DNA of 64,000 nucleotides from Thermoplasmata archaeon (GTDB taxonomy: Archaea > Thermoplasmatota > Thermoplasmata > Lutacidiplasmatales > UBA184), in NCBI GenBank assembly GCA_028864975.1, contig JAGWLG010000003.1:86150-150149 (forward strand), read 5' to 3'. Shown in pieces: positions 16,902 through 26,119 of this stretch. The notes below the pieces were generated by a model that did no database searches, was not told the origin of the DNA, and was given only the letters and a program-made list of their open reading frames with translations. Each line of letters starts with the position of its first letter. The stretch's first letter is position 1. The position numbers and the translations under genes are program-made.

Positions 16902-18086
16902 CTACGCGGTCCCCGCGACGCGCTCGGGCCGCCGACCGTTCGATTCCTCCTCGCCGAAGGTCCTGAGGATCGTCATGGCCTTGCGGATGTTCTCCCGGGA
17001 GTTCGCGAAGGAGAAACGCAGGTGGGATTCTCCGAGCGAGCCGAACGCCTCGCCGTGGGTGCACCGCAGCCCTCGCTGGAGGAGGGTCTGGGCCGCCTCG
17101 AGGGAGGGCATCCCCCAAGTATAGCTCGGGAAGGCGTAGAAGGCCCCCTCGGGCTTGACGCAGTGCATGCCCGGGACCGAGTTCAGGCCGCGGACGATGA
17201 GGTCGCGGCGCGCGCGGAACTCCTTGGCCATCGCCGCGATCTCGTCGCGGGCGTCGGTCAGGCCGCGCAGGGCGGCCACCTGGCAGGGCGTGGAAGGGCA
17301 GGCCACCATGTGGTAGTGGATCTTATTCGCTTCGACGGCCACCTCTGCCGAGGCGACGAGGTACCCCAGGCGCCAGCCCGTCATGGCTAGGATCTTGGAG
17401 AAGGAGTTCACGACGACGACACGGTCGTAGCGCCCCCAGAAGCTCCGGTGGCCGCCCGGGGTGTAGACGATCTCGTCGTAGACCTCGTCCGAGAGGATGG
17501 TGAGGTCGTGCTCCTGCGCGAAGGAGACGATGCCGTCGATCGACCTGGGGGTGAAGACCCCTCCTGTCGGATTCGAGGGGGAGTTCACGACGATGGCCCG
17601 GGTCCGGTCGGTGACGATCTCCTCGAGCTCGTCGAGGTCGGGCTGGAAGCCGTTCTCCTCCCGTAGGGAGTAGGGTACTGGGACGGCGTCCGCCATCCGG
17701 GCGTGGGGGCCGTAGAGAACGAAGCCGGGGTTCGGGATCAGGACCTCGTTCCCGGGGTCGTAGAGGGCGAGGGCCGCGGAGAGGAGGGCCTCGGTGCCCC
17801 CGCACGTGACGATGACGTTGTCCCTCGACGTGCGCGGGTCGTACCTGCGGTAGCGTTCAGCGAGAGCGTCCCTCAGCGCGGGGATACCGGCGGAGGGTCC
17901 GTACTTGTTGTGGGTCCCGCCGGTACGTACGGCCTCGAAGAGGGCCTCCTGCACCACACGCGGGGGGTTGAAGTCGGGTTCCCCCAGGCCTAGGTTGATC
18001 GAACCGGGGGGTGCCGGGGCGTCGAACATCTTCCGGATGCCCGACATCTCCAGGGAGCGAGCGCGGGTGGAGAGCTTCTGCTCCAT
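16902..18086 (-). CDS. Class I/II aminotransferase (aspartate/aromatic type)
   Basis: 394 residues. PLP enzyme: the substrate and cofactor loops GLGEPDFNPP and VNSPSNPTGG (Asn for PLP), SDEVYDEIVY, and the Schiff-base lysine in NSFSKILAMTGWRLGY, with a final FRXXF-like LRFSFANS (substrate carboxylate Arg). Likely transaminates aspartate or aromatic amino acids with 2-oxoglutarate. ATG at 18086 was chosen at the start of homology; the open frame runs on upstream. A hairpin-forming repeat lies just upstream of the start. Confidence 0.9.
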   Translation of the reverse strand: MEQKLSTRARSLEMSGIRKMFDAPAPPGSINLGLGEPDFNPPRVVQEALFEAVRTGGTHNKYGPSAGIPALRDALAERYRRYDPRTSRDNVIVTCGGTEALLSAALALYDPGNEVLIPNPGFVLYGPHARMADAVPVPYSLREENGFQPDLDELEEIVTDRTRAIVVNSPSNPTGGVFTPRSIDGIVSFAQEHDLTILSDEVYDEIVYTPGGHRSFWGRYDRVVVVNSFSKILAMTGWRLGYLVASAEVAVEANKIHYHMVACPSTPCQVAALRGLTDARDEIAAMAKEFRARRDLIVRGLNSVPGMHCVKPEGAFYAFPSYTWGMPSLEAAQTLLQRGLRCTHGEAFGSLGESHLRFSFANSRENIRKAMTILRTFGEEESNGRRPERVAGTA

Positions 18087-18103
18087 GCAAACCCCCTCGA
18101 ACG

Positions 18104-18132
18104 CCCCCGCAAGCTCCGCGGGGGAGATAACG
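18104..18132 (-). promoter_or_regulatory. Aminotransferase promoter with 7-bp inverted repeat
   Basis: On the minus strand a GTTATC TATA-like element (about 18127-18132) is followed by CCCCCGC, 7 bases, then GCGGGGG (18104-18124), an exact inverted repeat. It lies between the TATA element and the start codon, near the expected transcription start. It could be a repressor site or a 5' hairpin. Confidence 0.4.
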
Positions 18133-18208
18133 TCAGGGGGGGCGGCCGATCTTGGCCCTTTCGCACCTGGCGACGGCCTTTCATTTCGAGAGAACGGCGT
18201 GCAAACAG

Positions 18209-18215
18209 GTTTATC
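18209..18215 (+). promoter_or_regulatory. TATA box of the 899-residue surface protein
   Basis: GTTTATC lies about 28 bases before the ATG at 18240, consistent with a leaderless transcript divergent from the aminotransferase. Confidence 0.55.
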
Positions 18216-18239
18216 AACGGGGGGAGGTCCATTTCGACC

Positions 18240-20939
18240 ATGGCCCTCTGGCAAGGCGTCGCCCTCCCGCTCGTGGCCGTGGCCCTCGTGCTCATCCTCG
18301 CCCCCGCAGGTTCCCTCGGCTTCACCCTGACGCACGGGGCCGACGTGCGCCCCTCGACGCCCTCGCACCTCGTCGCCGCCGTCCAGGGAGCGCACTCGCT
18401 CCCTCGCGAGGGCACCTCGTCCGGGGGAGGGCGCTCTCCCGCTGCCCCTTCCGTCTCACCCTGCGGCTTTCCCCAGTGCGTGCTGCTGCAACTCGGGACC
18501 TCGGCGTCGGTCGGGGGCTTCTACCCCACGACCACCTTCAACACCGGGACCGTGGGGGGCGCGGACCAAGTCTTCTTCCGGATCTGCGACTTCGCGGGGG
18601 ACCACTGGGCGAACGTCACGATCGAGGACCTGAACTCGAGCTCCGACGGACTTCCCACCCGCGTCTTCTATCACAGCGTCCCGCTGGTCTTCTCGTTGGG
18701 CTCGGGCTGCCCCGGGGGGACCGCGTTCGATTCCACCATCGCCCCGCAGCTCTTCTACACGCTTCCGCGCAGCCTCGTCCAGGGGGGCACCTGGCTCTTC
18801 AACGTGACCGCGAGCACATCCTCGTGGTCGATGAACGAGCTCAACTTCCACGTCGACACCTACTTCGTGCAGCTCACCCCGGACCAGCTCGACCATCTTC
18901 CGGGGGACCGTGCCACGGTCTTCTACCAGGTGCTCTCGTACGTGACCCAAGGGCCGGAGTCCGGGAGCCTTGCCTTCCGCGCCAACGGGCTCTACGTCAA
19001 CGGTTCCCGCCCGTACGCGGTGACCGCGCTGCCACCTCTCACGCCGCCCGTTTCGGCGGCGCAAGGGGAGATCTCCTTCCTCATTCCGCAGGACGCGCAG
19101 CGGGGGCAATGGGCCTACGTGAACCTCTGGGCGAACCTCACGGCGAGCGGAAGGACCGGCATGGAGACGGGTCGGCTCACCTTCTCCATCGCGCAGGTCA
19201 TCGCTCCCGAGGTCTGCGCTTCGACGACGACGGACGGGGGCCCCATTCCGTGTCCTTCGCCGCTCTCCTTCCCGCAAGGGAGCGAGCTCGTGGTCCGCGA
19301 GGACGCGGTCATGGGAGCCCTGTCCGGGACGGTCCTCGGAGCGATCCCTGGGGCCACGTTCTCGCTTCAGCTCTACGCCTCGGGCGTCCCGGTCTCCGCC
19401 CCACCCTCCTTCCCGACCTCGGTGACCGCGGACGCCTCGGGGACGGCCCGGGAGGTCCTGGACACGACCGTCCTCAGGGTCTCCTCGCTCACGATCAGTG
19501 TCACGGTGACCGACCCGCAGAACCCTTCGCTCACGAACCGCAGCACGCTCAACATCACGCTGCTAGGGAACTCGAGCCAGGTGGCCGTCGTGATCTCGCT
19601 CAACAGCACGCAGTACTACGGCGGGGACACCCTCGGTGGGACCTTCGCGCTCGTCCTCCCGGGCGGGGGCGGAGGGACGCCCCCCTACTGGACCGCCTAC
19701 GCGTACCAGGTCTACTTCTTCGCGGGCTCGACCGTCTGCCCGATGCTCCCCACGGGGGCGCTGGAAGCGCAGGGGAACCTTTCGGGGGGCTCTGGGAACG
19801 TGCCGCCCTACACGCTCGCCCTGTCGATGAACGGGATCGTCGAGCTCATCATCTTCGCGCACAACGGCACCTCCGCGTCGAGCCTGGGGATCTTCTCGAT
19901 GGCCTGCGCCCTGGTCTCGCCGCCGCAGATCCTCGTAAATCCCTCCGAGGTGAACTACCTCCCCGGCGACACCATCACGGTGGGCATCACGGGGCAGGGC
20001 TCCGTGCTGGTCCGCGGGAACCCCTCGTACTACGCTAACGTCGTCGGGTTCGCGAGCGTCAGCGGGCACACCCCGTGCTCGGGCAGCACGATGCAGGTGC
20101 TCTACGGGGGAGCGGTCTCGGGCACCACCTTCTCCTTCACCGTCCCCAAGAACGGGGCCTCGATCTGCTACGAGGTGAGCGTTTCGGCCGAGACCTCGAG
20201 CGGCCTGGTGAGCGGCGAGGACGTGGAGCTGGACGAGGTCAACGGGTTCTCGCTCACGGCCTCCGTCTCGAGCCCCTCCCAGTATACGGACGGGAGCTTC
20301 CAGCCCGGACAGACCATCGACCTCGCTTACGCGCTGACGGCGCTGGGAAGCTCGTCGCTCCCTCGCGCGGTCACGCTCCTGGTCCAGCTCGGCGTCGAGC
20401 CCGCGACCCGGACGCAGCAGGCCTCCACCTCGGGTACGTTCTCGGTCGGCATTCCCTCGAACCAGGGGGGAGGGCTCCTCCTCATCTCCGTCGAGGCCGA
20501 GGTGGCGGACCCCAACTCCCCCGGGGGGGTCCAGTACGTCTCCACCATCACGGGGGTCATGGTCCACCCCAACCCCTCCTGGCTCGAGCAGGAGCTCTCG
20601 CCGGGGGGAGGGTTCACCAACGGGGACCTCCTGGTGGTGGTCGTCATCCTGGCGATCGCCGCGATCGGGCTGCTCCTCTGGTGGCGCGGCCGTTGGGAGC
20701 GCCCTTCGAAGCACTTCCGCGAGTCGCATGGAACGAAGGGCGAGGCGCATCCAATGCACCCGGAGCCTGTCGAGCCGGGCCCTCCCCTGTCCGCCCCCGT
20801 CGACGAGGTCGCCCCCGCGCCCTTCGGGGATGCGGGACCGAGCTCGCCCCCTGCGGTCCCGGGGGGGAGACTGCGCCCCGAACCGCCACCGGAGCCCCCC
20901 GCGGTGACTCCCGGGCCCCCCACCTCCTCGGAATACTGA
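18240..20939 (+). CDS. Large membrane-anchored surface protein
   Basis: 899 residues. Signal peptide or anchor at about 5-28 (GVALPLVAVALVLILAPAGS). A long extracellular region, rich in Ser, Thr, Gly and Val with many N-X-S/T sites, is made of beta-rich segments (VYYQV, TVTDPQNPSLTNRSTLNITL). A C-terminal transmembrane helix at about 800-818 (LLVVVVILAIAAIGLLLWW) is followed by an RGRWER stop-transfer and a roughly 80-residue Pro-rich cytoplasmic tail. No catalytic motif was recognised. It is probably an envelope or adhesion protein and a target for the glycosylation genes. Confidence 0.8.
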   Translation: MALWQGVALPLVAVALVLILAPAGSLGFTLTHGADVRPSTPSHLVAAVQGAHSLPREGTSSGGGRSPAAPSVSPCGFPQCVLLQLGTSASVGGFYPTTTFNTGTVGGADQVFFRICDFAGDHWANVTIEDLNSSSDGLPTRVFYHSVPLVFSLGSGCPGGTAFDSTIAPQLFYTLPRSLVQGGTWLFNVTASTSSWSMNELNFHVDTYFVQLTPDQLDHLPGDRATVFYQVLSYVTQGPESGSLAFRANGLYVNGSRPYAVTALPPLTPPVSAAQGEISFLIPQDAQRGQWAYVNLWANLTASGRTGMETGRLTFSIAQVIAPEVCASTTTDGGPIPCPSPLSFPQGSELVVREDAVMGALSGTVLGAIPGATFSLQLYASGVPVSAPPSFPTSVTADASGTAREVLDTTVLRVSSLTISVTVTDPQNPSLTNRSTLNITLLGNSSQVAVVISLNSTQYYGGDTLGGTFALVLPGGGGGTPPYWTAYAYQVYFFAGSTVCPMLPTGALEAQGNLSGGSGNVPPYTLALSMNGIVELIIFAHNGTSASSLGIFSMACALVSPPQILVNPSEVNYLPGDTITVGITGQGSVLVRGNPSYYANVVGFASVSGHTPCSGSTMQVLYGGAVSGTTFSFTVPKNGASICYEVSVSAETSSGLVSGEDVELDEVNGFSLTASVSSPSQYTDGSFQPGQTIDLAYALTALGSSSLPRAVTLLVQLGVEPATRTQQASTSGTFSVGIPSNQGGGLLLISVEAEVADPNSPGGVQYVSTITGVMVHPNPSWLEQELSPGGGFTNGDLLVVVVILAIAAIGLLLWWRGRWERPSKHFRESHGTKGEAHPMHPEPVEPGPPLSAPVDEVAPAPFGDAGPSSPPAVPGGRLRPEPPPEPPAVTPGPPTSSEY

Positions 20940-20996
20940 TCCTCGCGCGCACCTCAAGCATAATACGGTGGGCCTCTCCGGCGCTCGTCGGGGGTC

Positions 20997-22343
20997 GTGC
21001 GCGTGCCGGTCAGCGCCATCATCGGAGCGCAGTTCGGAGACGAGGCCAAGGGGAAGGTCACCGACTACCTGTGCGCGAGGGCGGATATCTCCGTCCGGTA
21101 CCAGGGAGGGCCCAACGCGGGCCACTCCGTCCAGCCGGGGGAGCAGATGGTGGTCCTCCACCAGCTCTCCGCCGGCATCCTTCGCTCGGGGTGTGTCGCG
21201 GTGAGCGGGCCGGGGATGGTCATCTCCCCGCCAAGCCTTCTGGACGAGCTCGAAGGGCTCCGGCGCCAGGGCGAGCTCCGAGGAGAGCTGCGCGTGAGCG
21301 AGCGGGCCCACGTCGTGCTGCCGCTGCACCGGGCGCAGGACGGTTGGGAGGAGAAGGTCCGCGGGGTCCATGCCACGGGAACCACGTTGCGGGGGATCGG
21401 ACCGGCCTACATGGACCGTGTCGGCCGATGGGGGATCCGCATGGCGGACCTCTCGCGACCCGAGATCATCAAACAGAAGCTGGAGCTGCTCTACGCCGCG
21501 AAGAAGCACCTGCGCGACGAGGTCCCGGACCTGCCGTCGATCGACACGCTCACGGAGGAGCTCCGCCAGCAGGGGCTCGCGCTCAAGCCGTACCTCGCGA
21601 ACACGGAGCCCTACCTATGGGGGGCCGCTCGCAGCGGGAAGCGGATCATTCTCGAGGGGGCCCAGAGCGCGCTCCTGGACGTCGACTTCGGGACCTACCC
21701 GTTCGTGACCTCCTCGCATCCCACCGCTGCGGGGGCGCTCGTTGGGAGCGGCCTTCCGCCCCAGGAACTGGATGATGTCGTCGGGGTGGCCAAGGCCTAC
21801 TCCACCCGTGTTGGGAGCGGCCCTTTCCCCACCGAGCTCGAGGGGGCCGCCGCCGACCGGCTTCGGGAGATGGGGGGGGAGCGTGGTGCCACGACGGGGC
21901 GACCGCGTCGATGTGGATGGATGGACCTCGTCCTCCTACGGTATGCCGCGAGGCTCAACGGGTTCACGTCTCTCGCGATCACGAAGGTCGACGTTCTCGG
22001 CGGCGAACCGGAGGTCCCGGTGTGCGTGGGCTACGAGCTCCCAAACGGTGAAAGGTCGGACGAATACCCACCGGTCCTGGCGGAGGACCTAGAAGCGGTC
22101 TCCCCGGTCTGGAGGACCTTCCCGGGATGGGGAGAGTTCACCCCGAAGCTCCGCGCGAGACTGGCGGAACAGGGATGGCGGGCGCTGCCGACCGAGCTCA
22201 AGCGCTACCTCGCGTTCATCGGCGGTGAGACGGGAGCCCCCGTCACCGTCGTGAGCTACGGGCCGCGTCGGGACGAGACCGTCGAGGTCCCACCGAACGC
22301 TTTCGAGACCGCGGCCGGGATCTCAGAGTGGCATCCGAACTGA
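20997..22343 (+). CDS. purA: Adenylosuccinate synthetase
   Basis: 448 residues, usual length. Joins IMP and aspartate with GTP to give adenylosuccinate in AMP synthesis. Visible motifs: GAQFGDEAKGK (the phosphate loop, normally GDEGKGK), GGPNAGH with the catalytic His, ATGTTLRGIGPAYMD, EGAQSALLDVDFGTYPFVTSSHPTA and TTGRPRRCGWMDLV (IMP and Asp binding). GTG start; a second GTG two codons on is possible. An ATAATAC TATA-like element lies about 35 bases upstream. The loop Gly-to-Ala change is conservative. Confidence 0.95.
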   Translation: MRVPVSAIIGAQFGDEAKGKVTDYLCARADISVRYQGGPNAGHSVQPGEQMVVLHQLSAGILRSGCVAVSGPGMVISPPSLLDELEGLRRQGELRGELRVSERAHVVLPLHRAQDGWEEKVRGVHATGTTLRGIGPAYMDRVGRWGIRMADLSRPEIIKQKLELLYAAKKHLRDEVPDLPSIDTLTEELRQQGLALKPYLANTEPYLWGAARSGKRIILEGAQSALLDVDFGTYPFVTSSHPTAAGALVGSGLPPQELDDVVGVAKAYSTRVGSGPFPTELEGAAADRLREMGGERGATTGRPRRCGWMDLVLLRYAARLNGFTSLAITKVDVLGGEPEVPVCVGYELPNGERSDEYPPVLAEDLEAVSPVWRTFPGWGEFTPKLRARLAEQGWRALPTELKRYLAFIGGETGAPVTVVSYGPRRDETVEVPPNAFETAAGISEWHPN

Positions 22344-22421
22344 AGGCCGCGAGGCCCGCTCCAGTTCGGCCTGGGGAGCAATCTTTACCCTGTCGTTGAA
22401 CTGGGCCCGCCGCGCCGACAG

Positions 22422-22494
22422 GGGCTCGTAGTCCAGCGGTTAAGACGGCTGTCTCACACACAGCAGATCCCCGGTTCGAATCCGGGCGAGCCCA
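22422..22494 (+). tRNA. tRNA-Val(CAC)
   Basis: 73 bases. Acceptor GGGCTCG pairs with CGAGCCC, followed by discriminator A and no encoded CCA. Anticodon stem GCTGT/ACAGC with loop CTCACAC gives CAC, reading GTG (Val). T arm CCCGG-TTCGAAT-CCGGG. No intron. A CTTTAC TATA-like element lies about 36 bases upstream. Confidence 0.95.
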
Positions 22495-22560
22495 CTCGCT
22501 TGACCCTTCTCGGTTCCCGCTTCGCGGGGACCTCAGGAGCCGACCGGGAACACGAGCGGG

Positions 22561-23010
22561 TCAGGGCCGGGCCGACTTCGCCCTGTGGTACTCGGCCTTG
22601 ACCGCGGGAGCATCATCGCGGAACTCGCTCTCCAAGAACTCTCGAGCCGCGGCCTCGACCCCCTCCGGAGGTAGGGTGGGGGACGTGAACTCTCCATAGA
22701 CATCGATGCGGGTCTTCTCGCCCTGCGGCTTGTAGACGTAGACGAACTTCGACCCCGCCAGTACGCCGTCGAGCCACTCGGTGGTCACGGAGATGGGCGG
22801 AACCATCGTGATCCGCATTCGGTCGGGAGCCCACTTCCCCCTGAGAAGCCTCTCCGAGCCGTACTCGATGGTGATCTCCGAGACTTTCTTGAACTTCGGG
22901 TTCCGGGTCGTCTTGTGGGCCGCATCATGGCCCTCGCCGCCGAAGATGTACTTCCAGACGAAATCGACCGGCGCTTCGAACTCGCTTCCCTCATCCTTCA
23001 GATAGACCAT
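22561..23010 (-). CDS. SRPBCC/START-like domain protein
   Basis: 149 residues. The pattern fits the SRPBCC fold used by polyketide cyclases and lipid-binding proteins: an early FEAPVDFVWKYIFGGEGHDAAH segment, beta strands VSEITIEYGSERLLRG and RITMVPPISVTTEWLDG, SKFVYVYKPQGEKTRIDVYG, and a long C-terminal helix (EGVEAAAREFLESEFRDDAP). These proteins bind hydrophobic ligands; ligand unknown. It is divergent from the HxlR regulator, which may control it. Confidence 0.7.
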   Translation of the reverse strand: MVYLKDEGSEFEAPVDFVWKYIFGGEGHDAAHKTTRNPKFKKVSEITIEYGSERLLRGKWAPDRMRITMVPPISVTTEWLDGVLAGSKFVYVYKPQGEKTRIDVYGEFTSPTLPPEGVEAAAREFLESEFRDDAPAVKAEYHRAKSARP

Positions 23011-23086
23011 GGTGTCCCAGCCCCTCTTGCCCCCTCTATCTGCGGGGGTCTATTTCAGTGCGTAGGCGAAAGAAAGTAGGACGGAC

Positions 23087-23530
23087 ATGACCGCAGCTTC
23101 TCAGCGCAGGACGCACGTCCGTGTCCGCCTGAACTTCCTAGCGTACCCGATGCAGTCGAGCCTCGGTGTTCTGGGTCGGCGATGGGCCTTCCTCATTCTG
23201 ATGCACATCGCGATGGGGCAAGCTCAGAGATTCAACCAACTGCTCCGGAAGTCACCCGGGATGGGGAAGCGGATCCTGGCCATGCGCCTGCGAGAGCTCG
23301 AGGAGCTCGAGTTCATCGTGCGCGTCCAAGAGCACGGGGGACACACCATCTGGCGGCTCACTCCGAAAGGACAGGATGTCCTTCCGGTCATGCTGACCCT
23401 GATCCATTTTGCTTCGAAGTGGCGAGCGACCGAGGATCCCTCGAAGGGGCCGAGCCCGTCCCTCGCTAGGGAGTTCGACGTCGTCGTCCACCAGGCCCTA
23501 TCTCGACCCAGGTCTGAGGTTCGAAAATAG
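23087..23530 (+). CDS. HxlR family transcriptional regulator
   Basis: 147 residues. Winged-helix HxlR pattern: LGRRWAFLILMHIAMG, RFNQLLRKSPGMGKRILAMR (recognition helix), LRELEELEFIVRVQ, then a TIWRLTPKGQDVLPVM wing and helix. The family often responds to redox or electrophile stress, but most members use Cys and none is visible here. It is divergent from the SRPBCC gene with a 76-base shared control region, suggesting local regulation. Confidence 0.85.
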   Translation: MTAASQRRTHVRVRLNFLAYPMQSSLGVLGRRWAFLILMHIAMGQAQRFNQLLRKSPGMGKRILAMRLRELEELEFIVRVQEHGGHTIWRLTPKGQDVLPVMLTLIHFASKWRATEDPSKGPSPSLAREFDVVVHQALSRPRSEVRK

Positions 23531-23819
23531 GTCGACCTGTGGGAAGCCCCCTTCTTGGTCGACGCCTTCGGCGGCAGCTCCAGGCACTGACCTGGAGAAG
23601 AAGCGTGGTAAGGACGTGCTCTCGGACAGGTCCTTCGTCGGACCGAGATCCGCTCTCTGGGGTTCTTCTCCTGGGTTCGGACCTGGGGTGAGGGCGGGGG
23701 CTCGCGGTTCTCGCCGGGGGCAAGGTGCGGACGAAGGTTCCGAAACGAAACCTGGCCTGCGAGCGCTCTTCCCGAACGGAACCCCACCTTCAAGCACCCC
23801 ACCCTTGTGAGCACCCTTG
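23531..23819. other. Intergenic region with one hairpin
   Basis: 289 bases without a supported gene. At 23578-23597 CTCCAGG and CCTGGAG form an exact 7-bp stem with a 6-base loop, 48 bases after the HxlR stop. No T-run follows, so terminator function is uncertain. Confidence 0.35.
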
Positions 23820-24305
23820 ATGAGCGCGACCGAGGTTTTTGTGCACAGTCTGGGCGAGACGTTCCCGACCTTCCCCCGAGAAGAGACCCCCGCCCCCTCC
23901 TTCCGACCCCTCTTGGCGGACGAGCTAGCACACCAGGGCCGTGAGGTGCTCTTCCTCTCCGACCCATCGACACCCGCACCGGCCGAAGAGGACCTGGAGC
24001 TCGTCAAGATCGTCCCACCAAACCGCATCTGGCGGGGGCGACCCCTCGGACGCGTCGCCCGGGCGGCTCGTCGAGGGTTGAAGACGCTCCTCCGTTCCAA
24101 GGACGGGGCCCGCACGGTGCTCGGAGTGATGTGTCTACCGACCGAGGTCTCGAACCTGATGTTGCGCGCGTCCCGGAACGGGCGGCGGTACGCGCTCATG
24201 GTCGAGGGTGCTTGGCGCGCGGATGCGGACACGACGCTCGCGCTCGAGGGTCTGTCCGCGCTCGCGGAACGCACCGGGACCCAGCTCGTTCTCGTTCCCG
24301 GCTAG
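23820..24305 (+). CDS. Hypothetical protein
   Basis: 161 residues starting MSATEVFVHSLGETFPTFPR. It has the alternating pattern of a small alpha/beta protein: ADELAHQGREVLFLSD, ELVKIVPPNRIW, a basic stretch (RVARAARRGLKTLLRSKDGA), VLGVMCLPTEVSNLMLRAS and TGTQLVLVPG at the C-terminus. No family recognised. The ATG at 23820 was preferred over the TTG one codon earlier. Confidence 0.55.
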   Translation: MSATEVFVHSLGETFPTFPREETPAPSFRPLLADELAHQGREVLFLSDPSTPAPAEEDLELVKIVPPNRIWRGRPLGRVARAARRGLKTLLRSKDGARTVLGVMCLPTEVSNLMLRASRNGRRYALMVEGAWRADADTTLALEGLSALAERTGTQLVLVPG

Positions 24306-24344
24306 GGGCCTCCGAGATCCGGCCCCTTCCGCTGCGGGGGGGAG

Positions 24345-24632
24345 CTAAACCACCACCTCGTAGACGACCCCGTGCGCGTCGCCGGGGGAGCCCCGGGCCG
24401 CCTTGTGAGCATCGCGGAACGCATCGCTGTCGACCCACGCAACGAAGTCCTCCTTGCGGTCCCAGCGGGTCATGACGAGGACCTCGCTGCCTGCTTCCTC
24501 CCGCCAGACCTCCATGCCCTTGAATCCTGGCCGCAGGTCCACCTTCTTGGGACGGTGGCGGAACGCTTCCACGATCTGGTCAGCCTCCTTTGGCGAGTCT
24601 ACCGTGATGCGGTTCACCGCAATCCAGGTCAT
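24345..24632 (-). CDS. ABM-domain (antibiotic biosynthesis/heme-degrading type) monooxygenase
   Basis: 95 residues, the length of one ABM ferredoxin-like domain. WIAVNRITVDSPKEADQIVE, FRHRPKKVDLRPGFKGMEVW, VLVMTRWDRKEDFVAWVDSD and FRDAHKAARG are typical of IsdG/HmoB-like or uncharacterised ABM enzymes. The C-terminal HGVVYEVVV strand completes the sheet. It may act on heme or be a cofactor-free quinone-forming oxygenase; which one cannot be told from the motifs. Confidence 0.75.
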   Translation of the reverse strand: MTWIAVNRITVDSPKEADQIVEAFRHRPKKVDLRPGFKGMEVWREEAGSEVLVMTRWDRKEDFVAWVDSDAFRDAHKAARGSPGDAHGVVYEVVV

Positions 24633-24910
24633 CGGAATCTCTGGCCTTCCTCACCAGTAAGGTGGGAGATGGTAGCAACCCAGCCATCGGATAACGACTC
24701 CGTCAATGTCACGTTCTCCAGTCCATCCTCGTCCCGCGCGGGTCCGAGGGCCCTTGGGGGTGGCCTTCGCTGCGAGACGATACGACTCCCGGCGTCTTTG
24801 CCTCCCCTCCAGCACCAGACTTCGACCTCCTACTGTCCGGTACGAGGGCAGAGCCCTCGGATTCCGTCCCCTCGCCCCGCGTCCGAAGGGGCACCTGTCG
24901 AGGGCTCACT
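24633..24910. other. Intergenic region, nothing recognised
   Basis: 278 bases between the gmd and ABM genes, both on the minus strand. I see no protein-like frame, RNA or repeat. The ABM promoter should lie in the first 40 bases after 24632. Confidence 0.3.
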
Positions 24911-25924
24911 CTATGCCGAGACCAGCTTTTCGGGCCCTGAAGCAGCGTTAGCCCAACGCCTAATGTCGGCGTCGACCATGATTCGGACAAGGTCGGCGAA
25001 CTTCACCTTCGGGACCCAGCCCAACTTCTCCCGGGCTTTGCTCGCGTTCCCCAGGAGATGGTCGACGTCCGCGGGCCGGGCGAACCTGGGATCGAGCTCC
25101 ACATGCTTCGACCAGTCAGGGATCCCGACGTGGCGGAAGGCGAGGTCGACGAACTCCCGGACCGAGTGGGCCTCTCCCGTCGCACCGATGAAGTCGTTCG
25201 GGGTCGGCTGCTGCAGCATCCTCCACATCATCTCCGTGTACTCGGGGGCGTACCCCCAGTCTCGGTGCGTCTCAAGGGTCCCGAGGCGGATGGTCCTGGC
25301 GTGGCCGAGCTTGATCCGGGCGACCCCGTCGGAGACCTTTCGCGTCAGGAACTCCATGCCCCGACGTTCGGACTCGTGGTTGTAGAGGATCCCGTTCGAG
25401 ACGTGGAGCCCGTAGCTCTCCCGGTAGTTCACGCAGGCCCAGTAGGCGTAGACCTTGGCGACCCCGTAGGGACTCCTCGGGTAGAAGGGGGTCCTCTCGG
25501 TCTGGGGCGACTCGACGACCTTCCCGAACATCTCCGAGCTCGAGGCCTGGTAGAACCGCGCCTTGTCGGCCCGGCTCCTCATGGCCTCCAGCATCCGGAC
25601 GGCTCCCAGCCCGGTCACTTCGCCCGTGACCACCGGCTGGTTGAACGAAACGCCGACGAAGCTCTGGGCCGCGAGGTTGTAGATCTCGTCCGGCTCGCTC
25701 CGGCGGACCGCGGATTCCAGGGAGGCCTGGTCGTGGAGGTCTCCGTCGACCAGATGGATCCGGTCCACGATGTGATGGATGTTTTGGGTGTTGGGCGTGG
25801 AGAGCCGCCGGACCATGCCATAGACCTCGTAGCCCTTCGAGAGCAGCTGTTCCGCCAGGAAGCTCCCGTCCTGTCCCGTGATCCCCGTGATCAGGGCTCT
25901 CTTCCCTTGCGGTGCTGACGTCAC
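24911..25924 (-). CDS. gmd: GDP-mannose 4,6-dehydratase
   Basis: 337 residues. Converts GDP-mannose to GDP-4-keto-6-deoxymannose, precursor of fucose, rhamnose-D and related sugars. Motifs: [19 protein letters not shown] (NADP Rossmann loop), [18 protein letters not shown] (catalytic Ser/Glu), [15 protein letters not shown] (YxxxK), [11 protein letters not shown] and [14 protein letters not shown]. Length and motif order are normal. No reductase partner (fucose synthase or RMD) lies beside it, so the final sugar is unknown. Confidence 0.95.
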   Translation of the reverse strand: MTSAPQGKRALITGITGQDGSFLAEQLLSKGYEVYGMVRRLSTPNTQNIHHIVDRIHLVDGDLHDQASLESAVRRSEPDEIYNLAAQSFVGVSFNQPVVTGEVTGLGAVRMLEAMRSRADKARFYQASSSEMFGKVVESPQTERTPFYPRSPYGVAKVYAYWACVNYRESYGLHVSNGILYNHESERRGMEFLTRKVSDGVARIKLGHARTIRLGTLETHRDWGYAPEYTEMMWRMLQQPTPNDFIGATGEAHSVREFVDLAFRHVGIPDWSKHVELDPRFARPADVDHLLGNASKAREKLGWVPKVKFADLVRIMVDADIRRWANAASGPEKLVSA

Positions 25925-26119
25925 GGAGCGTCGGCACGCGGCGGTGCCCTTGAACCTTCCGGACGGAGGCGTCCCTTCGGTGTTCCCTGTCTCGGAAGAT
26001 GCGAACGCTACCGTGCGCCCTGAGCGCTACGAATGTCGTTGCGAGGCCTTGCGGAGCAGCTTTCTACTCCATTTCCTCTGGATTTGTGCCCTTCGCCCAG
26101 GCCGAACCTAGGAAGGACG

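Noticed and set aside
19563..21509. 648-codon minus-strand open frame
   Set aside because: Antisense to a surface protein and purA; no domains, biased composition.
23578..23597. CTCCAGG/CCTGGAG hairpin read as a terminator
   Set aside because: No T-run and 48 bases beyond the stop; noted only as a hairpin.
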